Origin: Metridium senile | Lineage: Eukaryota; Cnidaria; Anthozoa; Actiniaria; Metridiidae | Reading direction: 5' to 3' | DNA length: 64,000 nt | Assembly: GCA_949775045.1 (NCBI GenBank) | Contig: OX459098.1 | Location: 22,860,375 to 22,924,374, forward strand | Shown here: positions 56,589 through 64,000 of the stretch, in pieces | How the letters are laid out: every line of letters begins with the position of its first letter | Numbering within the stretch: the stretch's first letter is position 1 | Notes under the pieces: generated by a model | Told to the model about the DNA's origin: nothing | Database searches by the model: none | The model's input: the letters and a program-made list of their open reading frames with translations, nothing else | Made by a program: the position numbers and the translations under genes

Positions 56589-59236
56589 CTACACAAATAA
56601 CATGTACATAAATCGTATCGGGAAGTGAATATCAACTAGGCGTTCCACACAGCCTCGCCTCAAGCCCTCTCGTGCAATGATGCGCTGATGCGTACATGCT
56701 GAAACTATCTATTTATATTGCCAAAATAAAAATAATTTACTATATAGTGAAAATAGTATATTCGTGAAACATTAGTAATACTAACTGAGTGCAATTTTAT
56801 GTCAATTCAATTATTTTCTATATATTGTCTAATGAACACTATTTTGTACTATTTAGTAATTTGTATTTCACGGATATACTACTTTCACGCTATATTTCTT
56901 TCTTGGGAGTGGAGATGGACAACAAGACAACAAGACAAAGCAATGTAAACGTTCTTTTAATAGTGTGGGCATTTTTCATGATTTGTGCATGATTTATACT
57001 TATTTTCAAACATTTTTATAAAATAGTTTCAGAGATCTGTTCTCTGTATTTCTTGGAAGTGAATGTAAAATAATTATTCCTTAGTTGATAATAGCCCTTT
57101 CACTCTAGAAAACTGGCAAATCGTCTGGACGGACAACAAGGCGTCTGCTGTGAAAACAGGACGAACATTATAGGAGACGAAAAAGTCGTCTGGTTGTGTT
57201 GAATTGACATCAGACGAACAACTTTACGGACGAGTTATCAGTCGAGAAGACTTGTCGGTCCTCTAGTGAGGAAAAGGACAATGATTATGATATTTAACAA
57301 TTCGAAAAAGAGCCACATTCCTTCATATAGAAGGTTTGATTAAATAAATCAGTTTGTAGCAGAACAAACAAAGAAGATATCGTTTCTTCTTGTAGTTTCT
57401 GCTTTTAATAATAATCACAATAACGCAACAACGAAAGTCCCATGAAGCAAGACGTAAGCGCTAATTTGTGTATTTTTTTAGTTGCAATTTGAAAAAAAAA
57501 ATATTATATTCGTATAAAAATATTCATTCAAACTTGATGAAAATCATCACCAATACTAAGTTGTATGCCATAATCATATTGGTGTTGGTGAATCCGTACA
57601 CCCGATTCAATGAAAACATCATATATGGGATATACATATAACTATGGTACTTTACATACGAAAAGAATGATTATAAAAACATGATCCCTTGCTGCAAATA
57701 GTTTACTAACGACAACGTTCATTGAATCAGCTGTATACCAAAAACCTTTGATCAAAAGCAGTATGTTTTTGCAACCTGAATTATGAATACATCTTAAGGT
57801 TTGATTTGATCAACGTTGCGTCAGTAATATCTATAAAACAGTTACGTTACTAAATATATACACCGAAACAGAAAATGGCGCCCAATTTAAATAACTATTG
57901 TTCTCGACTGGTTAGCCTCGCATACATGTGAAAACTCCATTGTGTTACAGCGTGAACACGTGGCCATGCAGTCAAGAACAATAACAGGTCGCCATGTTTC
58001 GATTTGGCATATGCCTGACCTATTTAATGGCTGTCTAATAAAATTGACTATAACCCGATTATTACTGACATTTACAAAATATATGCACACTACTCCTTTA
58101 ATACTAGAGCAGTGACCACGCCCTAATACCACGTGGCAGGTCGATACAAGATTATTATGGGATGTTATGTTAATAATGGTTAGTTAATACCTTGCTACAA
58201 GTTACTGTTAATTAGCATATAATTAAAATATTATTGGATCATTACTTGGCAATGAACAGCGTAACATACTCCTATAGAACTAGCACAAGCATTATTAAAT
58301 CATTTAATGATTACCAGTAGTACTACTATTATCATTATCGTTATCGTTATATATCAACCACAATTACCATTATCGTTATCATTACCATTATATATCAACC
58401 ACAATTACCATTATCGTTATCATTATTATCATCATTACCATTATCGTTATCATTACCATTATCGTTATCATTATCATTATTGTTATCATTATCATTATTG
58501 TTATCATTGCCAATATCGTTAGCATTACTGATAGTGCATATATCGTATATATTGATAGAAAAATTAGTTGATTACACAACTACACAACACAAAAAGTTGC
58601 TGAACCAAAAACAAACAAAAACTTCCTATTGCAAGAATGACTATTACTATTTATGAATCCTTAAATTAAGTACATGAATAACTTGTATATATCAAACATT
58701 CTCTAGCCATATGACGTCATGCATTTAACACGTAATGGAAAGAGATTCTACAAATAATTATTTTAAACGGAAAATAATAATTATTAATAACTATAATAAT
58801 CATTGATAATTATTAATAATTATAAATATTATATAACAAACTGTCACCAATCGTGACTACTTCAAACCGAGCATTCTATGCCCATAATGCATTCTAAAAA
58901 ATGTCGTCATCAAAAGAAACGATAACAGCGGAGTATAACAGTCTCAGTATGCGCGCGCATGCGTTCTTGATCACCCCCAATTTTTGTGGCGATCTTGTCA
59001 ATGAATAATATCCAAAACATTCGGTGATAAATCAATTTTTAAATATCTAGACCTACGGACGTGTTCAAATCAAAATGAACACTAGATTCAATGGAATTTA
59101 CAGACATTATCGTTGTCACTTACAATTAGATATATTTCTTGTAAAGCTCTATGGGAAATGAGCTTTAGAAACATCCGGGTACTATTAGTAACGATAATGT
59201 ATGTAAAAGAGTCCCCTTCGATACCCATCCCCATGA
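56589..59236. other. Intergenic region with a simple-repeat tract
   Basis: No exon can be supported in 2.6 kb. About 58312-58525 is a repeat of CATTATCGTTAT and ATTACC units with two copies of TATATCAACCACAATTACC. Elsewhere AT-rich, apparently single-copy sequence. 58920-58970 is GC-rich (GCGCGCGCATGCG). Promoter of the unknown gene and 3' flank of the TNF receptor gene are expected here. Confidence 0.5.
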
Positions 59237-62200
59237 CTACAAGTACTGAGAAACCATGTCTGCCTCTACTAGCCACTTGAGATTTTTCAACACTTCGTAA
59301 AGATGATACAGCGTGCTCCCTTTCCGTTGTCCCCAGTGTTGCAACATTACTTCTGTTGCACTCGTTGGCTCAAGTTGAAAGTTTTCAATGTCTTTACTTG
59401 AAAAATTAAGTTTACCAGCAAGCGTTTTCCATCTTCCTTTAGGGTTAAGATGTCTTGATAAATCATCGATAAGACTATAGCTGACATCTCGCAGTAATTT
59501 ATCTACAATACAAGACAACATCTCCATCATACAATCGCCGAGGACAGATAAGTATTACAATACAGATATATTAGTATCTGTAGTATCAATCTGCATAGTG
59601 GGATGGGGAAAGAGATTTGGAAGGAAATGAAAAGAAGTACATAAGGACAAAAGAAAGGAAAGTGAAGATGAAATGAGATGAGGGCACAGAAAAGTAGATT
59701 CTCACACGGTACCGACACACACCACCGACACACTACTAACACCGCGACACACTCCACCGACACCGGCACCGTGACTGCACCGACACACAGTACCGACACA
59801 CTGCACCGACACACTGCACCAACACCACAGTATTCTAATCTTTGTAATACTCGTTTAATAATGATTGTGTGACTTACCAGAATAACCTTTCATTAATGGT
59901 GTAGTGCTCGGTATGCTGACTGATTCTTTTGCGACTTTTAAAGTACTAGTTGGCGAAGGTGCTGAAACTAATCAGAGAATCGAGTTACTCTACATACCCA
60001 TTACTCCATTGTTATTACTAGTATACTTACTTTGATTTCTTGTTCTCTTTCGATGTGTTGATTTTCTACGATATCGTAAAACCACAATGATAATAATGGC
60101 AATAACCAAAAGACCAAGGAAGGTTCCACCAACATAAAGTACAATATGTAAAGTATTGGCCTTAGAGTTGTCTTTCTGTTTGATGGCACTTAGTGACACT
60201 GACGTTGTAACAACAACAGCTTCTAAAACAGAAAACAATACAAACGTGAATCAAGGTGCTACAATAATAGATGTATATATGTAGTTGATGCCTAGGCATG
60301 ATCGGCTGGGTTAGTGTAGTCTTAAGAAAGACTGCTGGTGTTGATGTCTGACGTTTCGACAACCTGAGCGGAAGTCATCTTCAGAGTAAAGAAACGAAAA
60401 GACAGCAGTGTTGTATATATGAAATCTTGTTCTATCCGATAAAGTTGTTACTATATTATTATTAGTATTACAGTGGAACCCCGTTAATCTGGCCACTGAA
60501 GGGACAGCCCAAAGTGGCCGTATTAACGGGGTGGCCGTATGAAGCGGGTAAATATAATAGAAAATGTATGGGTATGCATTTCGTCGGGACCTAAAAAACT
60601 GGCTGCAATAACGGGGTGGCCGTATTAAGCAGGTGAACGTTAGGCGGGGTTCCACTGTAAACGAGCTGTACCTGTTTTTAAAGTTGGAGTGTTTTCTACG
60701 ATTGTCGTAGTTGGTTCTGTCGTTGTGTTCTCTTTATGGTTGTTATCTGGCCACTTGGATTTATTTTTTAACTGGAATTCTTTTTTGACTGGTATAGGTC
60801 TACACTCTGTATCTACTCTTCTCGTACACGGTTTTATCAAGTCTTCATTGTCACCACATTTCTTACAAGGCTGACATGGGTCTGTTTTACTGTGAACTGG
60901 TGAGAACGTTACCCCCTGTGAAGGCAATACAATAATTTATTGCCCCCTATCTACTCAATGTGCATATTGTCATCATTATTATCAGCGGCATCAACATCAA
61001 TATAGTTATCATCATTATTATCAGCGGCATCATCATCAATATCAACATCATCGTCATGCATTATCAAATCATAACCGTCATTGATAATGATAGAGTTGAT
61101 CTAGTTCCATGCAGATATTTATTATTATTGTAATTATCATTATCGTCATCATTTTCATCATTGCCAATATTGTCATCATTATCATCATCACCACTATCAT
61201 CATCATTACCAACATCAGTGCTATCATTCTATCATCATCATTATCGTCATCACCACTATCATCATCATCATCATGCATCACTATCATCGTCATTACCAAC
61301 ATCAGTGCTATCATTCTATCATCATCATTATCGTCATCACTACTATCATCATCATCATCATGCATCACTATCATCATCATTACCAACATCAGTGCTATCA
61401 TTCTATCATCATCATTATCGTCATCACCACTATCATCAGTTACTGTCATCGTGATTTACTTACCCTTGTACACCTTTGACATTTGGTGTCTGCAGTCAGA
61501 CCACACTCCTTTACAACCCCTTTTCCCTTTCTACATGCACTGCACTGTGAGCAGAACAAAGCCCCAGTATCGTACCAATAGTCGTGCTTACATCGACATT
61601 GTCGGTCGTGTGTACTATTACACTTCTGTATTTCAATGTTGTTTCTTCCTGCACAGTCCGTACATCGTGTACATCTTGTTAAACTATTTGTACCTAGTTT
61701 ATAGCTATCAGGAGGGCACGATTCACAGTTCGCTGTAGTGTTAGTTTTACAACCGTTTACAAAATATCCTGGAGAGCACGTCCCGCACTTTCGTGAAGCA
61801 TAAATCACCTGAAATATATAGAAACTGAACATTAGTATGATATAAACGAGTACTATACAATCAAGGTGTCGTTTTCACCCCCAGCTAAATCCTTAAACTG
61901 ATATTGTCTTTGACAAAGAGTAATGATAACCCGTGTGTCTTCGTACCTCCCTCCCTCGTGCTATAGGCGCAGAATAAGGAGCTAATAATAAGAGAACTTT
62001 CTTAAAAAACGCATAAAACTGACGTCTCTATGCTTTTAACAAAATTATAGTAAGAAAATGTTCTAAAACACGAGTTTATAAGATATGTCCAGATGTAAAG
62101 TTTGTGGGAAAGGTTTTTAACAACGAGCTAAAGAATAAATAGTATTAAAATTGTAGATATCTCAACTGAAAAGGTCTGAAATACTGTAAATTTTTAGTTC

Positions 62201-62501
62201 AACATAGTATTACTAATACTATGTTGAACAAACTACAAATCGTGTAATATTTTCAAACAGGAAAGAACGTCGAACATTTGTAATGTGTTAGGACATGCCA
62301 ACACAGGTACATGCATGTTGTATTCGCACAGATTGCAATATATCTACAGTCAGACGCAAAAAAAAACATCCTTGTCACATAAATACAAACCATGTATTAA
62401 TTCTAGATGGTTTACTGATCAACGAGCAACGAAAACTGGCTACGTACATTGGCTGCTGATGCTGCAAGGATGATGAGGACGATTTGCTGCTGTAAGCTCA
62501 T
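59237..62501 (-). CDS. TNF receptor superfamily member with death domain
   Basis: Six exons (62448-62501, 61464-61808, 60672-60915, 60031-60222, 59878-59961, 59237-59502) sum to 1185 nt, 394 residues. Signal peptide MSLQQQIVLIILAASAAN fills exon 1. Residues about 25-165 form about four cysteine-rich repeats (CGTCSPGYFVNGC, CESCPPDSYKLG, CTRCTDCAGRN, CSQCSACRKGKGVV, CQPCKKCGDNEDL). A Thr-rich stalk (NTTTEPTTTIVENTPT) precedes the membrane span IVLYVGGTFLGLLVIAIIII (about 241-263) and basic RYRRKSTHRKRTR. Residues about 310-390 are a death domain (LIDDLSRHLNPKGRWKTLAG, DIENFQLEPTSATEVMLQHW). Length and layout resemble p75NTR/NGFR more than Fas, but orthology cannot be settled by eye. Such receptors signal via death-domain adaptors to apoptosis or NF-kB. 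Confidence 0.92.
60302..60400. repeat. Half copy of the GCGGAAGTCATCTTCAG hairpin element
   Basis: GATCGGCTGGGTTAGTGTAG, GAAAGACTGCTGGTGTTGAT and CCTGAGCGGAAGTCATCTTC match the left arm of 13264-13450. In a TNF receptor intron. Confidence 0.7.
60471..60657. mobile_element. Second copy of the pogo/Tigger-like MITE
   Basis: TA-flanked, CAGTGGAACCCCGTTAATC to GGCGGGGTTCCACTG, 187 bp, inverted relative to 53935-54121. It ends 14 bp from the donor side of TNF receptor exon 60672-60915. Confidence 0.9.
60950..61450. repeat. ATC/ATT microsatellite with three about 80-bp higher-order units
   Basis: Degenerate CATCAT/CATTAT repeat. The block ACCAACATCAGTGCTATCAT plus TCTATCATCATCATTATCG recurs three times at about 61210, 61297 and 61384. 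Open frames on both strands are repeat artefacts. In a TNF receptor intron. Confidence 0.9.
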
Positions 62502-64000
62502 GATTGCAATATCTCATTGACCTACTCCATGTAATCGTTTGAATCAATTATATATCATGCTAAACCAGCCTACTACAAGCGATATATCATGAGCTAAGGT
62601 ATGATATGCGTCCGTCCACCAGCAACTAACCCACGAGACAGAAAGGTTTGCAACATTTGTCTTTAATTGACCGGACCGACCTTGGCAAACCAATACAGCC
62701 ACACGCTATGCTATTCTTCGGCTATTGTCTTGAATGATAATCAAATAGAAGACCGTATTAAACAAGTGTGCTTCGTCAAGATCCTTGTATGGCTTCATTT
62801 ACACCAATATGAACTGTTCTAACATCATTGTACACTTACTACCATGCCACTGTGACCATTTAAATGACCTTTGAACACTCAGATTGAACGGTATTAATGA
62901 CAGTTCTCCTTGCAGCTAGAACTGATTTACTTGTGCTAATTGTATTTCCAGGCAACCTATCTATTCAATTGTTAATAAGGGCACTTTGTCGAAAACGGAA
63001 AAACTAACAAACACAATCTTCACGAAATCTTGATTATGTAACGAATTAAACCTGTTAGGACACAGCCTGACACAAAGAACGGTTATCGCACAAAAGACTT
63101 TGAAAACTGGCAACTACAGCTGAAACAAGACACTAACAATAATAACTAACATTACACGTTACAATAACTTGGTAAAGTATCTTTCTCACGAGTAATTAAG
63201 TATACTTTAGCAACGGCACAGTGATTAAAGACCCTTCTCTATTACTAGCAGTCGACAGACATCTTTACATAGGGTACAGGTGGGCTAACCATGTTAAACG
63301 ATTGGATTACCGAGAGGTCACGATAGATAGTCATGCAATACCTTTGCTTATATACAAACCGAGAAATATTTCACATGGTCACGAGCTAGATACGATAGCT
63401 CGTCGAGGACAATCACATCTCACCGATAATAAATAGAGTAAAACACTATATCATAAGCAATAAAGACATGAAATAAAACCAGCAATCTTAAATGATTTCG
63501 GCAGAAAACAAAAGATTGCTTATGTAAAGAACAAAATGAATGTGAAAACGAAACTAATTCATGTAAGAACATGTCCACCAAAGGGTCAATGGTATTTCAA
63601 GGTGAACAGTGATTATCTGTTGATGGTTAGTATACGTACTTATAACCCAACAATATATAAAGAACTGTAGCAACTACACAAAATACTAAACTAAACAACC
63701 AATAAACCTTATGAAAGCATTTCGTCTTGATTTGGTGAGAAATCACGAGCAGAAATAAGACCAGATGAAACGTAAAAACGACTTTACTAACGAATACATC
63801 AGTTTTGGTTGTTTTATTGCGCCATATTGTACTCAGCTTTGGTCTAGTATTTAATAAGACAGTTAATACGGGTATCTATTAGCTTTGATAAGTGATGTTT
63901 TGTTAATCAGCCTCCATGTGCTTTTTGTATACAAGCTATTCTAAGACGGTACTAATTCCATTCATTCTGTTTGTAGAACATTAGAGGCAAAACGTTCACA
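62502..64000. other. Upstream flank of the TNF receptor gene, no gene seen
   Basis: 1.5 kb of AT-rich sequence without repeat array, MITE ends or convincing exon. The promoter and 5' untranslated region of the TNF receptor gene should lie near its left side. The 71-codon frame at 63221-63436 has no recognisable content. Confidence 0.45.

Noticed and set aside
58307..58579. Tyr/His- and Ile/Met-rich frames
   Set aside because: Translations of the CATTATCGTTAT repeat tract.
63221..63436. 71-codon frame near the right edge
   Set aside because: No homology, no motif, no neighbouring splice signals that form a gene.

Overview
The window is nuclear DNA from an intron-rich, AT-rich animal. Coding genes are broken into many short exons with GT-AG junctions. 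The set of genes (NEK9-type kinase, exportin-5, ADAT3, mARC, p24/TMED proteins, V-ATPase subunit D, a death-domain TNF receptor) is metazoan. The repeats are typical of marine invertebrates: CR1/L2-like and endonuclease-type LINE fragments, many small hairpin MITEs, and long microsatellites. A cnidarian, lophotrochozoan or invertebrate deuterostome all fit; the sequence alone does not decide. It is not bacterial, and there is no operon or CRISPR.

Layout. Positions 578-15225 (minus) hold a NEK9-type kinase/RCC1 gene whose last exons lie beyond the left edge. Head-to-head with it, 15734-30144 (plus) is exportin-5 in 37 exons. Positions 31214-33700 (minus) encode a mucin-like, heavily N-glycosylated type I membrane protein. 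Positions 34015-37203 (minus) are ADAT3, with a tRNA-Glu(UUC) gene in one intron, and divergent from it 37430-39983 (plus) is mARC (MTARC). Positions 39984-43156 are mostly repeats. Positions 43157-44866 (minus) and 45320-47789 (plus) are two divergent p24-delta (TMED10-like) paralogues. Positions 48983-52816 (plus) are V-ATPase subunit D. Positions 53059-56588 (minus) are an unrecognised gene with several inserted DNA elements. Positions 59237-62501 (minus) are a TNF-receptor-superfamily protein with a death domain. The rest up to 64000 shows no gene. Exon chains were joined by hand. For exportin-5, the mucin-like gene, ADAT3, mARC, both TMED genes, V-ATPase D and the TNF receptor, the summed coding length is a multiple of three and ends in a stop.

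How the genes relate. Most are housekeeping genes (mitotic kinase, small-RNA export, tRNA inosine formation, amidoxime reduction, ER-Golgi cargo, vacuolar acidification). No shared pathway explains the order beyond three short divergent intergenic regions that look like bidirectional promoters.

The most unusual property is a recurring pattern in several unrelated genes: local tandem duplications that straddle exon-intron borders and copy the splice site. The extremes are about 31 copies of a 58-bp unit carrying an exon end plus its GTAAGT donor in exportin-5, and an ADAT3 intron made of about seven copies of a whole short intron. Exportin-5 also contains a convincing minor-spliceosome AT-AC intron and a GC-AG intron.
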